A stretch of DNA of 64,000 nucleotides from Pseudomonadota bacterium. Lineage in GTDB: Bacteria; Myxococcota_A; UBA796; UBA9615. Shown here piece after piece: positions 25,734 to 36,628 of this stretch (its first letter is position 1; each line of letters starts with the position of its first letter). The DNA lies in assembly GCA_024229515.1 (NCBI GenBank), contig JAAESI010000105.1:36667-100666 (forward strand), given 5' to 3'. The position numbers were made by a program, and so were the translations under genes. A model generated the notes under the pieces. The model made no database searches, was not told the DNA's origin, and worked only from the letters and a program-made list of their open reading frames with translations.

Positions 25734-25739
25734 AGCCTA
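25734..25739 (-). promoter_or_regulatory. -10-like TAGGCT upstream of the Cys-rich lipoprotein
   Basis: TAGGCT on the minus strand ends 21 nt before the ATG at 25712. Here a GGAGGG ribosome site lies between, so this would be a normal leadered transcript. Confidence 0.3.
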
Positions 25740-25755
25740 GGAGGTTGCCTTCGCT

Positions 25756-26073
25756 TTACTCGGCCGAGTCGTCGTCGTCCGAGGAATCGTCGTCGTCGTC
25801 GTCGTCCGCCGAGTCATCGTCGTCGTCATCGGACGCGTCATCATCGTCATCGTCGTCGTCCGCCGAGTCGTCGTCGTCGTCATCCGCCGAGTCATCGTCG
25901 TCGGACGAGTCATCGTCATCAGTCGCGTCGTCGTCATCGGTCGCGTCGTCGTCATCGGTCGCATCGTCGTCGTCGGCGGTGGCGTCATCGTCATCGACAT
26001 GACTGCAACCCACCGTCAGCGCAGTCGACATCACAAACAGCAAACTCATCAGAATCAGGAGCAATTTCTTCAT
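25756..26073 (-). CDS. lipoprotein consisting almost wholly of Asp/Ser/Ala
   Basis: 105 residues. A normal lipoprotein signal (MKKLLLILMSLLFVMSTA) ends in the lipobox LTVGC. After CSHV the entire remaining chain of about 79 residues is runs of four to eight Asp separated by AT, SS, SA or AS, ending SAE. There is no globular domain. The ribosome site AGGAGGG is strong and lies before the ATG. The signal peptide uses varied codons, unlike a random GC repeat, so it is likely a real gene. It may act as an acidic surface brush or cation buffer, or be the stalk remnant of a larger lipoprotein. Confidence 0.65.
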   Translation of the reverse strand: MKKLLLILMSLLFVMSTALTVGCSHVDDDDATADDDDATDDDDATDDDDATDDDDSSDDDDSADDDDDDSADDDDDDDDASDDDDDDSADDDDDDDSSDDDDSAE

Positions 26074-26201
26074 GGCTCCCTCCTTTCTCCACCAACCAGC
26101 GTCGCAGGCATCGGGCCACCCAAAGCGGGTCGCGTCAAACACGTGTTCGTACGTTCCCGGGCACGAATTCGCCCGCTGTCTTTGGGCCTTCGCGACACCC
26201 T

Positions 26202-29123
26202 TCAGGCCGATCGAGCGAACCCAAACAGACCCGCAAGTCTTTGAATTTGCTGAACTTCCAGCCAGCGATAGCCCCCCTCCAGGCGAAGGGTGCCAAGCAT
26301 GCGGCAGGGACCGGCCAACGGCTCGGTTCGGTCGGCGATCACCCGGTTTGGAATCGCCACATCGAACAATCCGAGGGGGGCATCGAACACCGCCCCCCAC
26401 CTCAAGTCGGGCGGGGGCGGACCCGGTTCTCCTGGATTTCCGGACACCAGCCAGCCCGCCGCATCCACCTGATCGCCGACTTCGGCGGTGCTCAAGCCGG
26501 CGGGATCCCGCAGGTCCCCCTCCAGTTCGTCCGCGACGATGTGCATCGGGTGATCCGAGAGGGTGAAGCCCAGCGCCCCCAGCTCGTCCCGCAGGCGGGC
26601 CCCACGACGCGCGTCCCGCTCCGCCCGGGTCTGCGCCGGCAGCGTCGGGGACGGCGGCTCCTTCGCTCGACGTCGACGCCCCGAGCGGGGCCGATCCCGG
26701 TGAGGCCGGAGGTAGCGGTGCTGCAACCGCAGATCGGTCCGGGTCCCCTCCCCGGCGAGCGCGTCCAGCGCCCCCGCCGCGATCAGCGCGTCCACCTCAT
26801 CGTCCGCCGCGGGCACCCGAAGGAGGAACTGAGCGAGGTCGGCAAACGCTCCGTCCAGGCGGCGCGAGGTCACGACCTCCATGCCCAGCTCCGCCCGCAC
26901 GCCCCGGATCTGCGCCAAGCCGACGGCCACCGCCCCGTCGACCGCGGCCGTGTCCACCGCCCCCGTCTGCACGCAAGGCCCGCGGAAGGTCAGCCCCTGC
27001 CGCACCGCCTCCGACACGTGCACCATCAGCGGCCAGCCGTCCGTCGGCTCGGTCAACGACGCCGCCACGAACGCCGCCGGCGACGCCCTCCGCAGGGCCA
27101 ACGCGCGCAGACCGCTGGAGACCGCCGACAGCAGCTCCGCCCGCATCGGCGCCGTGGGCAGCTCCGCCGTCAGCTCGTCCCACCGCTGCACGCCCGCCGC
27201 CCGGGACTCCCCGTATGCCGCGAGCCCCTCCAGCAGTTGGCGCCGCAGCCCCGCCCGCTCCACCCGCGCGTCCCGGTTCCGGAGCACCCGCACGAGCCGG
27301 TCGGCCACGCGATCGTCCAGCCCCGCGGCGTCGGCGGCGAGCCCCGCTCGAATCTCCGCGAACGCCTCGTCCGGCACTCCCCCCACCGCCCGCAGCAGCG
27401 TCGGCAGATCCGTGGGGCGATGCCGCCGCAGCGCGCGACGAACGAGGCGATCCTCCAGTCGGGGACAGCCGATCGTCAGCCCCTCGTGGAGGCTCGGAAG
27501 CTGCTCCTGCAGCGGCGGCAGCGTGGGATCCGCGGCCGCCCCCGCCCGCAACTGCAGCCGCGCCGCGCCGTCGTCCGGCAGCTGGAGCACGAGCATGCCC
27601 ATGCCCCCCGCCGCGTCCGGTCCCCACTGCGTCACGGGCCGACCGTCCACCGGCTCCAGCGGCACCCGGTCCCCCACCGGACCGCCCGCCAGCACCACCC
27701 CCTCGCCCACGGTCATGCCCCGCGGGGTCCCCTGCAGCCGCGCCGCCGCCCGCAGCACCTTGTCCCAGGGCGCCTCGTCCAGGCCCGCCCCCTGCAGCCG
27801 CGGATGCCGCGCGAGCAGCTCGTCCGGCCCCTCCCCCCGCCAGCTCGCGGGGAGCAAACGCAGCACCCGGTCGCACTCGGGGGCGGGCAGGGCGGCGGAT
27901 CGGGAGACGTCCCGCAGGGCTTCGCGGAGCCCCCGGCGAGCCACCACCCCGACCCGGGCCACGCGGTCGTCCCCCAGCTCCTGCCGGAGCCGATCGACCA
28001 ACCGCGGACGGGTCGCGGCGGCCGCGCGCAAATCCAGCCGCAGCGCCCCGTCCGCGGCGTCGTTGCACAACATCGGGAAGGGAAGGTTCGCTTCGAGGGG
28101 GTTGGTGGGGATCAGGTCCAGGCACCACGCCACGAGCGAGCCCGAGGCCGGCGAGTCCGCCCACGTGGGGATGCCGCGCCCCCGCCCGTGCGCGGCGAGG
28201 TCTGCCACCAGCTGCACCACCGCCGGACGGCTCCCCCGGCACAGCGTCGCCAGTTCGCGCTCCAGGCGGGCCCGCGCCACCTCCGGCAGGGGCGCCCCCA
28301 GCCGCTCCCGCGCCGCCTCGACGACCCGGTGCCGCAGCCGCGCCGCCACCTCCCCCAGCGCCTCGGCGCCGCCGATCGGGGCGCCGGTGTGCTCCCGCAG
28401 ATCGCCGATCCGGCAGTCCCGAGCCACGTCGACGGCCCGAGCCATCGCGTCCGGCCAGCGGCTGAACGCGGCCCGCATCGCCCCCTCGTCCAGCATCCAG
28501 GCTCGATCCGGGGCCAGGTCCGCGCGGGTGATGCGGCCGAACCGAACCTCCCGATGCACCGCCACGAGCAGCCGCTGGAAGCGCCGATCCGAGGCATCCG
28601 CAAGCTGCACCGCGGCGCTGCCCACGACGCCCACGCCCCGGGCCGTCGCCTCCTCCGCGAGCCACTCCCAGTTGGTCCCCGCCCGCAGCTCCGCGAGCAG
28701 AAAGCGAGGACCCCGCACCCGGAGGATCGCCTTGAGCAGGGAGAAGTCGGGGGTGAGCACCCAGAGGTGATCGCTGCAGCCCTCCAGCACCCGGTTCAGG
28801 GGCGTGTGGGGAGCCGCGTGGCGGCGGGTCACGAGGCGACAGAGCTCCGCGTAGCCCTCGCCGTCCCGGGCGAGCACCACGGCCCGGCCGCTGCCCGCCG
28901 ATCGGGGCACCGACGCGTCCGGGAACGCCGCCCCGAGGATCGGGAACACGCCGTGCCGCTCCGCCGCGACGAGGAACTCCGGGACCCCCGCGAGGGTCCC
29001 CAGATCGGTCAACGCCAACGCTTCCACGCCCTGGCGGGCGGCCGCCGCGCAGAGCGCATCCGGCGACGAGGTCCCCCGACCGAACGAGAAGTACGAATGA
29101 GCGTGCAGGTGTACCACCGACAT
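26202..29123 (-). CDS. DnaE-like DNA polymerase III alpha homologue lacking catalytic residues (pseudo-polymerase)
   Basis: 973 residues from ATG 29123 (ATG 29132 adds three). The DnaE plan is recognisable from end to end: PHP domain (VHLHAHSYFSFG; ALALTDLGTLAG), the palm segment matching GRGSAAGSLVAY (DSPASGSLVAW, 323-333), a finger region (LTIGCPRLEDRLV), the VGLAQIRGV helix-hairpin region, LIAAGALDAL and an OB fold near the C-terminus. Key residues are gone. The block matching E. coli PDFDVDF reads LRLDLRA, so D401 is Arg362 and only D403 (Asp364) remains. The block matching VKFDFLGL reads LVLQLPDD, so K553 and D555 become Val512 and Gln514. PHP metal ligands are also changed (Leu41). The reading frame is intact, so it is not a simple pseudogene. 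Confidence 0.82.
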   Translation of the reverse strand: MSVVHLHAHSYFSFGRGTSSPDALCAAAARQGVEALALTDLGTLAGVPEFLVAAERHGVFPILGAAFPDASVPRSAGSGRAVVLARDGEGYAELCRLVTRRHAAPHTPLNRVLEGCSDHLWVLTPDFSLLKAILRVRGPRFLLAELRAGTNWEWLAEEATARGVGVVGSAAVQLADASDRRFQRLLVAVHREVRFGRITRADLAPDRAWMLDEGAMRAAFSRWPDAMARAVDVARDCRIGDLREHTGAPIGGAEALGEVAARLRHRVVEAARERLGAPLPEVARARLERELATLCRGSRPAVVQLVADLAAHGRGRGIPTWADSPASGSLVAWCLDLIPTNPLEANLPFPMLCNDAADGALRLDLRAAAATRPRLVDRLRQELGDDRVARVGVVARRGLREALRDVSRSAALPAPECDRVLRLLPASWRGEGPDELLARHPRLQGAGLDEAPWDKVLRAAARLQGTPRGMTVGEGVVLAGGPVGDRVPLEPVDGRPVTQWGPDAAGGMGMLVLQLPDDGAARLQLRAGAAADPTLPPLQEQLPSLHEGLTIGCPRLEDRLVRRALRRHRPTDLPTLLRAVGGVPDEAFAEIRAGLAADAAGLDDRVADRLVRVLRNRDARVERAGLRRQLLEGLAAYGESRAAGVQRWDELTAELPTAPMRAELLSAVSSGLRALALRRASPAAFVAASLTEPTDGWPLMVHVSEAVRQGLTFRGPCVQTGAVDTAAVDGAVAVGLAQIRGVRAELGMEVVTSRRLDGAFADLAQFLLRVPAADDEVDALIAAGALDALAGEGTRTDLRLQHRYLRPHRDRPRSGRRRRAKEPPSPTLPAQTRAERDARRGARLRDELGALGFTLSDHPMHIVADELEGDLRDPAGLSTAEVGDQVDAAGWLVSGNPGEPGPPPPDLRWGAVFDAPLGLFDVAIPNRVIADRTEPLAGPCRMLGTLRLEGGYRWLEVQQIQRLAGLFGFARSA

Positions 29124-29131
29124 ACTGATCA

Positions 29132-29159
29132 TTTGTACAGGGAACAGCCCAACGATCAA
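29132..29159 (-). promoter_or_regulatory. promoter of the DnaE-like gene
   Basis: On the minus strand TTGATC (29159-29154) and TACAAA (29137-29132) are 16 bases apart, and the -10 box ends 8 bases before the ATG at 29123. No ribosome site is seen, so the mRNA is probably leaderless. It overlaps the ribosome site (AAGGAGGTG, 29158-29166) of the divergent regulator. Confidence 0.45.
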
Positions 29160-29179
29160 GGAGGTGTTACGATCCCGGT

Positions 29180-31012
29180 GTGTCCCGGCTCCTGGTAACG
29201 CATGGCCACCATTTCGGGGTCAGCTACGCGCTCCTGGAGGACACGAGCCTGGGTCGATCCTCGGCCTGCACGATCCAGCTCCTGGACGAGAAGGTCAGTC
29301 GGCTCCACTCGACGATCCGCAAGGACGGCGACAGCTACATCCTCAAGGACGAAGGCTCCTCCAACGGCACCGGGCTGAACGGCCGGCTGCTCACGGAACC
29401 CGCCGTGCTGTCCCCCGGGGACGAGGTCGCCGTCGGCAACAACCTGATGCTGTTCGACCCGGACCTCGAGGTCCTGCGGGATCTGGACGGCGCGGGCTCG
29501 GTCATCATCGCCGCCCCCGGCGGGGACAAGGTCGCCGAACCGGCCCCCGGCAAGCCGACGCGGGACGGCGGATTCCAGGTCGAAGCGCTGCTCGGGGTCA
29601 TCGCCGACATGCTCGCCGGCCCCCGCGGCGTCGGCCGACCGGCGGCGCTGGTGGAGGCCGCGGTCAAGGGGCTGGACGCCGAGCGTGGCGCCCTCCTGCT
29701 GGCGCCCACCGGCGGCGAGCCGATGCGCGCGGTCGCCACCTACCCCCACCGCGGCCGCGTCACCATCAACCGCGACATCCTCCACGCCGTGCTCGAGCGA
29801 CGGATCCCCGTGCAGGGCGACAGCGGCCTGATCGAGCTCACGGTCAAGAGCGGCCGCTCGCTGATCGAGGCGCACCCCGGCGGCACCCTCGCCGCGCCCA
29901 TCCTCCTGGGGGGCCGCGTCCGCGGGATCTTCTACGTCGAGTCCTCCCGCAGCGGCGCCTTCGCGGGCCTCCCCCGGGAGACCGTGCAGTCGGTGCTCGC
30001 GGTCTCCTTCGCCCACCTGCTGTCCGGCCCGCCCGCGCTGCTCCGCCCCACCCGGGAGCTGCCGGAGACCGAGGCGCCGGTGGCCCAGAGCCCGACGATG
30101 CAGGCGATCGTGGAGCAGGCGCGCGCCGCCGCCGAGGAGGCTGCGCCGGTGCTGTTGGTCGGCGAGTCCGGCACCGGCAAGGAGTTCCTCGCCCACTTCA
30201 TCCACAGCCACGGCCCGCGCCAGGTCGGTCCGTTCGTCGCCGCCCACTGCGCCCACCTCCCCGACAACTCCGCCGAGAGCGCGCTGTTCGGCCATGAGAA
30301 GGGCGCGTTCTCGGGCGCGACCGGCCGACGGGCGGGGCTCATCGAGCAGGCCGACGGCGGCACCATCCTGATCGACGGCCTGTCGGAGCTGCCGGCGGCG
30401 CTGCAGACCAAGCTGCTCCGCATGGTCCAGGAGGGCCGCTTCTACCGCGTCGGCGGCACCCGCCCGGTCCGCATCGATGTCCGCATCATCGGCGGCGCCG
30501 TGCGCGACCTCCGCGAGCTCGTGCGCCAGGGCACCTTCCGCGGCGACCTGCTCGATCGCGTCGACGTGCTGCACATCGACGTGCCCACGCTGCGCAAGCG
30601 GATCGCGGACGTGGCCCCGCTGGTGGAGCGCTTCCTGAGCCGCTTCAACATGCGCAACGGCATCCGCCACAAGGGCCTGACGGCCGAGGCAATCGGCTTG
30701 CTCGAGGGGCACCACTGGCCCGGCAACGTGAGCGAGCTGCGCGACTCGGTCGAGCGGCTGCTCGTGTCTGCCCAGGGCGAGTACGTCGAGGCAGACGAAG
30801 TGGACAAGGAGCTCGTCGCGCTGACCGCCGCGTCGTCCGGTGACTCCGACCTCGCCCCCGACGCCATCGGGGCGCTGGACAAGCGCATCCTCGCCCGCGC
30901 GCTCGCCCGCTGCCGCGGCAACAAGGGACGCACGGCGTTGATGCTGCGGATCTCGCGCGGCCGACTGGACCGCCTGATCGCGCAGTACGACGTGGACGTC
31001 TACGGCCGCTGA
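29180..31012 (+). CDS. FHA-GAF-AAA+ sigma54-type regulator with altered Walker B
   Basis: 610 residues from a GTG preceded by AAGGAGGTG. Residues 1-95 form an FHA phosphothreonine-binding domain ([18 protein letters not shown]). About 130-285 resemble a GAF domain. About 300-530 are an AAA+ domain with Walker A GESGTGKE, the sigma54-contact loop as GAFSGA instead of GAFTGA, and Walker B as GGTILIDGL, where the usual catalytic Glu of DE is Gly. The C-terminal 45 residues form a Fis-type helix-turn-helix. FHA-type activators are common in Myxococcota. The missing Glu suggests weak ATP hydrolysis, so it may not be a standard activator. Confidence 0.85.
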   Translation: MSRLLVTHGHHFGVSYALLEDTSLGRSSACTIQLLDEKVSRLHSTIRKDGDSYILKDEGSSNGTGLNGRLLTEPAVLSPGDEVAVGNNLMLFDPDLEVLRDLDGAGSVIIAAPGGDKVAEPAPGKPTRDGGFQVEALLGVIADMLAGPRGVGRPAALVEAAVKGLDAERGALLLAPTGGEPMRAVATYPHRGRVTINRDILHAVLERRIPVQGDSGLIELTVKSGRSLIEAHPGGTLAAPILLGGRVRGIFYVESSRSGAFAGLPRETVQSVLAVSFAHLLSGPPALLRPTRELPETEAPVAQSPTMQAIVEQARAAAEEAAPVLLVGESGTGKEFLAHFIHSHGPRQVGPFVAAHCAHLPDNSAESALFGHEKGAFSGATGRRAGLIEQADGGTILIDGLSELPAALQTKLLRMVQEGRFYRVGGTRPVRIDVRIIGGAVRDLRELVRQGTFRGDLLDRVDVLHIDVPTLRKRIADVAPLVERFLSRFNMRNGIRHKGLTAEAIGLLEGHHWPGNVSELRDSVERLLVSAQGEYVEADEVDKELVALTAASSGDSDLAPDAIGALDKRILARALARCRGNKGRTALMLRISRGRLDRLIAQYDVDVYGR

Positions 31013-31082
31013 GCGGCCCGACCTGGCACCGCCCTTCAACTCGATCCGTCTCCCCCCGCAGCCCTCCTGCCGCCGGACTTTC

Positions 31083-33413
31083 ATGCGATCACTGCTCCTC
31101 CTCGCCGCCCTCGTGCTCCTGCTGCCCGCCTGCCTGACGCCGGACGAGGAGCCGCCCCCGGGCGACGATGACGACACCACCGACGACGACGACGCCACCG
31201 ACGACGACGACAGCTCGGCCGACGACGACGACGACGCCACGCCGCCGCCCGCGTCCCTGGAGCTGCTGACCCCGGCGGCGGACGAGCTCCTGTCCGGGCC
31301 CCTGTTCGACATCGAGTGGATCGCCGAGGACGTGCCCGACGGGGCCACGCTGGCGCTGTACTGGGATACGGACAACGCGGGCTCCGACGGCACCCTCATC
31401 GCGGACGCGATCGACCCCTCCGCGGGCGTGCACCCCTGGTGGATCGCCCCCGACGTGCCCGACCCGGTGTTCGTCTACGGCGTGCTGGGCGAGACCATCG
31501 CGTACGCACCTGGAGCGCTGAACCACTGCCTGGGCCCGGACGCCGACGGCCTCGTCGTTCTCGACGTGCCGACGGTCGCGGTCGAGATGACGGTGATGAT
31601 CGACGGCGACGAGGTGATGCCGTCGAACACGACCGAGGACGACTACGGGAACGTGGCCCTCAAGGCCGTGGGCGCAGAGCAGCGGCTGCTCGGCGGCGAC
31701 GTCTGGGACGACGGCACGCTGACGGACGTCTGGAGCGGCAGCCTCGTGCCCGGCACCTACGAGGTCCACTACGCCGGCGGAGCCGCCGACGGCACCACCT
31801 GGCCCCGCAACCCGCTGTTCGTGTTCGACCCCGTCGAGATCACGGAGGACATGACCCTGGTCGTGGATCTCCCGGTCGTCACCACGACGATCGACTTCAC
31901 CCTCCTGGGCGAAGCCGCCACCGACGACAACACCAGCGACGACAGCTACCCCGGCGTGCAGATCATGTCCGTCGGCAACGGCGAGTCCGGGTGGCCGGAG
32001 TCGGCCCGGGTCTACGGCGGCGACGTGGACTGGGAGCTGCCGCTGGAGGTGCGGATGATGGAGGGGACCTACAACCTCATCTACTCCGGCTCCGGCTCCA
32101 CCGACGCGTGGCCGCACGGCCGCACCCTGCTGGCCGAAGAGGTCACGCTGACGGAGGACAGCAGCATCTCCTACGACATCGACGCCATCGACGTGGACGT
32201 CGAGGTGCTGCTCAACGGCGCCGCCGTGGACGCCAGCAACACGGACGCGGACCAAAACGTCTGGTTCCAGCTGCGCAATCCCTGCTGCGGCGCGGGCTCG
32301 GGGATGAACGTCAAGACCTGGAGTGGGGGCGAGGTCACCCCCATCAGCAGCCGACGCATCCACCCCGGCACGTACGACGCCGTGTTCGCTCAGGGCGACG
32401 GAGACGTCTGGCCGGAGGTCGGAGGCACCTTCCTGACCGGGCTCGTCATCGAGGACTCCGGACTCGTCACGATCGACGTCGAGACCGCCGAGCTGACCCT
32501 GGAGCTGCAGCGCAACGGCGTGCTCGCCAGCGCGGCGGACACCGCCTCGGACAACTACGTGCGCTACGGCGTCTTCTCGGAAGGGTCGACCAACTTCCAG
32601 CTCTGGCAGAACTCCTGGGACACCGACACCGGAGGCCCCTTGGCGAGCATCACCACGCTGGCGATCGTCGGCACGGAGATTCAGCCTGGCTACGAGAAGG
32701 CCAGCTACATGGGCCTGCCCTACGAGCCCTGGCCGGGCGGCATCCTCGAAGTCGGCGATCCGGTGGCGATCACGGGCGACACCCTCATCACGATCGACAT
32801 CGAAACGGCCGACATCGAGCTGACTCCGACGCTGGACGGGGCGGTCCCGGATGCCTCCAACACCGGGCCCAACGACGAGCTCGGCTCAGCCGGTTTCACC
32901 TTGCGGGCCTGCGAGGACGACAGCAACACGGGCACGTTCTCGGCGATGTGGGACACCACTGCAGAGGCCGTCCAGCTGCCCATGACCGCGTCGGTTCTCG
33001 CCGGCTGCTACTCGCTCGAGTACACGCGGATCGCCACCGGCGACGCCCCGGCGTGGCCGGCCGGCAAGAACGTCCTCGTGCTGGAGGAGCTGGACCTCTC
33101 CGGCCCCGAGACGATCGAGGTCGACGTGCAGAGCGTCGCGGGGAGCCTGGCGGGCACGCTCGATGGAGCCCCCCTGGACGCCGCCACCACCCACGTCGAC
33201 GCCTGGGGGCGGGTGGAGCTCGCCGGACTCTCGTTCGCCAATTCCACCGCCACGTGGAGCGCGTGGGATCACGAAGCTGAGGCGCTGTCGGTGCCGGCGG
33301 ACTTCGTCATCGCCGCGGGGCAGTACGACGGCCGCTACAAGCAGGGGCTCCCCGGAGGGGCGTGGCCGGTCAACAACCAGGTGACGCTCGATCGCTGTGT
33401 GCTGATCGAGTAG
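31083..33413 (+). CDS. Asp-linker lipoprotein with six repeated beta domains
   Basis: 776 residues. The lipobox LLPAC (about residue 18) is followed by DDDDTTDDDDATDDDD-type linker to about 58. A first domain (ASLELLTPAADELLSG ...) is followed by six repeats of roughly 95-115 residues. Each begins with a strand such as VEVLLNGAAVDASNT, continues with a Trp-containing loop, G(T/C)Y...Y, and WP, and ends with a strand like TIDIETA. This looks like a chain of carboxypeptidase-regulatory or CNA-B-like sandwiches forming a surface rod. No catalytic motif is seen. It is 70 bases downstream of the FHA regulator, and its stop is 6 bases from that of a convergent lipoprotein. Confidence 0.75.
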   Translation: MRSLLLLAALVLLLPACLTPDEEPPPGDDDDTTDDDDATDDDDSSADDDDDATPPPASLELLTPAADELLSGPLFDIEWIAEDVPDGATLALYWDTDNAGSDGTLIADAIDPSAGVHPWWIAPDVPDPVFVYGVLGETIAYAPGALNHCLGPDADGLVVLDVPTVAVEMTVMIDGDEVMPSNTTEDDYGNVALKAVGAEQRLLGGDVWDDGTLTDVWSGSLVPGTYEVHYAGGAADGTTWPRNPLFVFDPVEITEDMTLVVDLPVVTTTIDFTLLGEAATDDNTSDDSYPGVQIMSVGNGESGWPESARVYGGDVDWELPLEVRMMEGTYNLIYSGSGSTDAWPHGRTLLAEEVTLTEDSSISYDIDAIDVDVEVLLNGAAVDASNTDADQNVWFQLRNPCCGAGSGMNVKTWSGGEVTPISSRRIHPGTYDAVFAQGDGDVWPEVGGTFLTGLVIEDSGLVTIDVETAELTLELQRNGVLASAADTASDNYVRYGVFSEGSTNFQLWQNSWDTDTGGPLASITTLAIVGTEIQPGYEKASYMGLPYEPWPGGILEVGDPVAITGDTLITIDIETADIELTPTLDGAVPDASNTGPNDELGSAGFTLRACEDDSNTGTFSAMWDTTAEAVQLPMTASVLAGCYSLEYTRIATGDAPAWPAGKNVLVLEELDLSGPETIEVDVQSVAGSLAGTLDGAPLDAATTHVDAWGRVELAGLSFANSTATWSAWDHEAEALSVPADFVIAAGQYDGRYKQGLPGGAWPVNNQVTLDRCVLIE

Positions 33414-33419
33414 CGGGAC

Positions 33420-34511
33420 TCAGCAACTCCCGCCGCAGCCGACGTAGTAGTTCACGCAGGTCAGGTCCCACCCGCTGTCGCAGCACCAGTTGTCCGCGTC
33501 GCAGACGCAGGGCACGGCGCTCGGGGTGTCGCACTGCGAGTTCGTGAACGCATCGCCGGCGCCCTGGCAGCACAGGTCGGTGGCCACGCACGCCGGGTCC
33601 GCGAGGCAGTCGCCATCGTCGCAGTCGATGAGGAAGTCGCCGTCGTTGTCGATCTCGTCGGAGCAGTCGGTCTCGGTGGGACCACCGCCCCCGCTGGTCG
33701 AGCCGGTGAACGCGATGGACTGCGTGCCGTTGGCCGCCCCGCTGCCCTGCATGGTGACCGCGTAGGTCTCGCTCTCCGCCAGGGGGGAGAAGACCAGCTC
33801 GCAGTTGACCGAGCTGGCGGGCGACAGGCCGAACGCTGACTGGCAGTTGCTGGATAGCGTCCAGGTGCCCGGCGAGTCGATCGTCGAGGTGTTCATGTTC
33901 GCCACGAAGTACGTGCCGCCGGTGTTCTCGACGATGATCGTCTTGGCGATCTGCTGGCCCACGCCGACGAAGAAGCTGGTCGTCTCGCCCGAGCTGAGCA
34001 ACATCGACATCTCCGACGGCGCGTCGTCGTCGTCCCCGGGGGGGCCGGTGTCGTCGTCGTCGTCGGTCAGGTCGTCGTCGTCGGTCAGGTCGTCGTCGTC
34101 GGTCAGGTCGTCGTCATCCGAGAGGTCGTCGTCGTCCGTGGAGGTGTCGTCGTCGTCCGTGGAGGCGTCGTCGTCGTCGGTCAAGTCGTCGTCGTCCCCC
34201 GAGTTGTCGACGCTGTCCACGAAGTCGGGGATCCCGTCGCCGTCGCTGTCCCCGGCGCCTTCTTCCGAGTCGGGGATGCCGTCGCCGTCGCTGTCGAGAT
34301 CCTCGTTGTTGGGGATGCCGTCGCCGTCGACGTCGTTGGTCCCCTCGATGCTGTCGGGGATGCCGTCGCCGTCGGTGTCGAGCGGGCCGCCGAAGTCATC
34401 GTCGTCGCCCGCGCCCAGCGGAATCCGCGCTCCCGCGTACCAGCCGTCCTCGGGCGTGCAGCCGCCCAGGAGGACGATCGAGAACGCGAGGAGGGGCCAG
34501 GACGAACGCAT
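33420..34511 (-). CDS. lipoprotein with thrombospondin type-3-like calcium repeats and Asp linker
   Basis: 363 residues. The lipobox LLGGC (about residue 18) precedes four DxDGDGIPD-type repeats (about 45-100), the calcium-binding pattern of thrombospondin type-3 repeats. A DDDDLT/DDDDTS linker spans about 105-165. A beta-sandwich with MSMLLSSGETTSFFVGVGQQ... follows, then a short DEIDNDGDFLIDCDDGDC motif. A Cys-rich end (CCQGAGDAFTNSQCDTPSAVPC ... CCDSGWDLTCVNYYVGCGGSC) closes the protein. Probably surface-exposed and calcium-rigidified. TAGTAT ends 8 nt before its ATG. Confidence 0.78.
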   Translation of the reverse strand: MRSSWPLLAFSIVLLGGCTPEDGWYAGARIPLGAGDDDDFGGPLDTDGDGIPDSIEGTNDVDGDGIPNNEDLDSDGDGIPDSEEGAGDSDGDGIPDFVDSVDNSGDDDDLTDDDDASTDDDDTSTDDDDLSDDDDLTDDDDLTDDDDLTDDDDDTGPPGDDDDAPSEMSMLLSSGETTSFFVGVGQQIAKTIIVENTGGTYFVANMNTSTIDSPGTWTLSSNCQSAFGLSPASSVNCELVFSPLAESETYAVTMQGSGAANGTQSIAFTGSTSGGGGPTETDCSDEIDNDGDFLIDCDDGDCLADPACVATDLCCQGAGDAFTNSQCDTPSAVPCVCDADNWCCDSGWDLTCVNYYVGCGGSC

Positions 34512-34519
34512 GCCTGGGA

Positions 34520-34525
34520 ATACTA
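34520..34525 (-). promoter_or_regulatory. -10-like TAGTAT, 8 nt before the calcium-repeat lipoprotein
   Basis: TAGTAT on the minus strand ends 8 bases before the ATG at 34511. In the same divergent gap TTGACA occurs twice on the plus strand (34556-34561 and 34567-34572), 25 bases or more from the nearest -10 candidate (TAGGGT, 34598-34603). Confidence 0.3.
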
Positions 34526-34622
34526 GATCAACACGTGCGTCACGGCCCGGGACATTTGACATCCTCTTGACAAGATGAGCCCAATCCGCGCCCGCGCTAG
34601 GGTGCCGGCGGGGAGACCATCC

Positions 34623-36325
<1,703 letters not shown>

Positions 36326-36337
36326 CCGCGGGGGCGG

Positions 36338-36628
36338 CTACTCGAGGGCGCCGACGCGCTCCTTGCGGCTGACGATGTCCGTGATGCGGATGCCGAGGCG
36401 GTCGTCCACGACCACCACTTCGCCGCGCGCCAGGACCTTGTCGTTGACGACGATGTCCAGCGGATCGTCCGCGCCCTGGCTGAGCTCCAGCACGGAGTTC
36501 TTGTCCAGCCGCAGCAGGTCCCGGATGAGGATGCGCGTCTGTCCGAGGCGGACCGTGACCTCCAGCGGGAGGTCCAGAATCATGCCGAGGTTCGGCGAGC
36601 CGTCTTCTTGCATGGTCTCAACTTGCAT
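36338..36628 (-). CDS. fliN: flagellar motor switch protein FliN
   Basis: 96 residues, a single SpoA/C-ring domain. The core NLGMILDLPLEVTVRLGQTR, the central LDKNSVLELSQ and the ending KVLARGEVVVVDDRLGIRITDI are canonical FliN. It forms the base of the C-ring together with FliM and binds the export ATPase complex through FliH. It overlaps the end of fliM by 11 bases and is the last gene of the flagellar block. The next gene is convergent. Confidence 0.95.
   Translation of the reverse strand: MQVETMQEDGSPNLGMILDLPLEVTVRLGQTRILIRDLLRLDKNSVLELSQGADDPLDIVVNDKVLARGEVVVVDDRLGIRITDIVSRKERVGALE

Noticed and set aside
26202..29159. imuA-imuB-dnaE2 mutagenesis cassette
   Set aside because: No imuA or imuB is next to the DnaE-like gene, and its active-site residues are missing.
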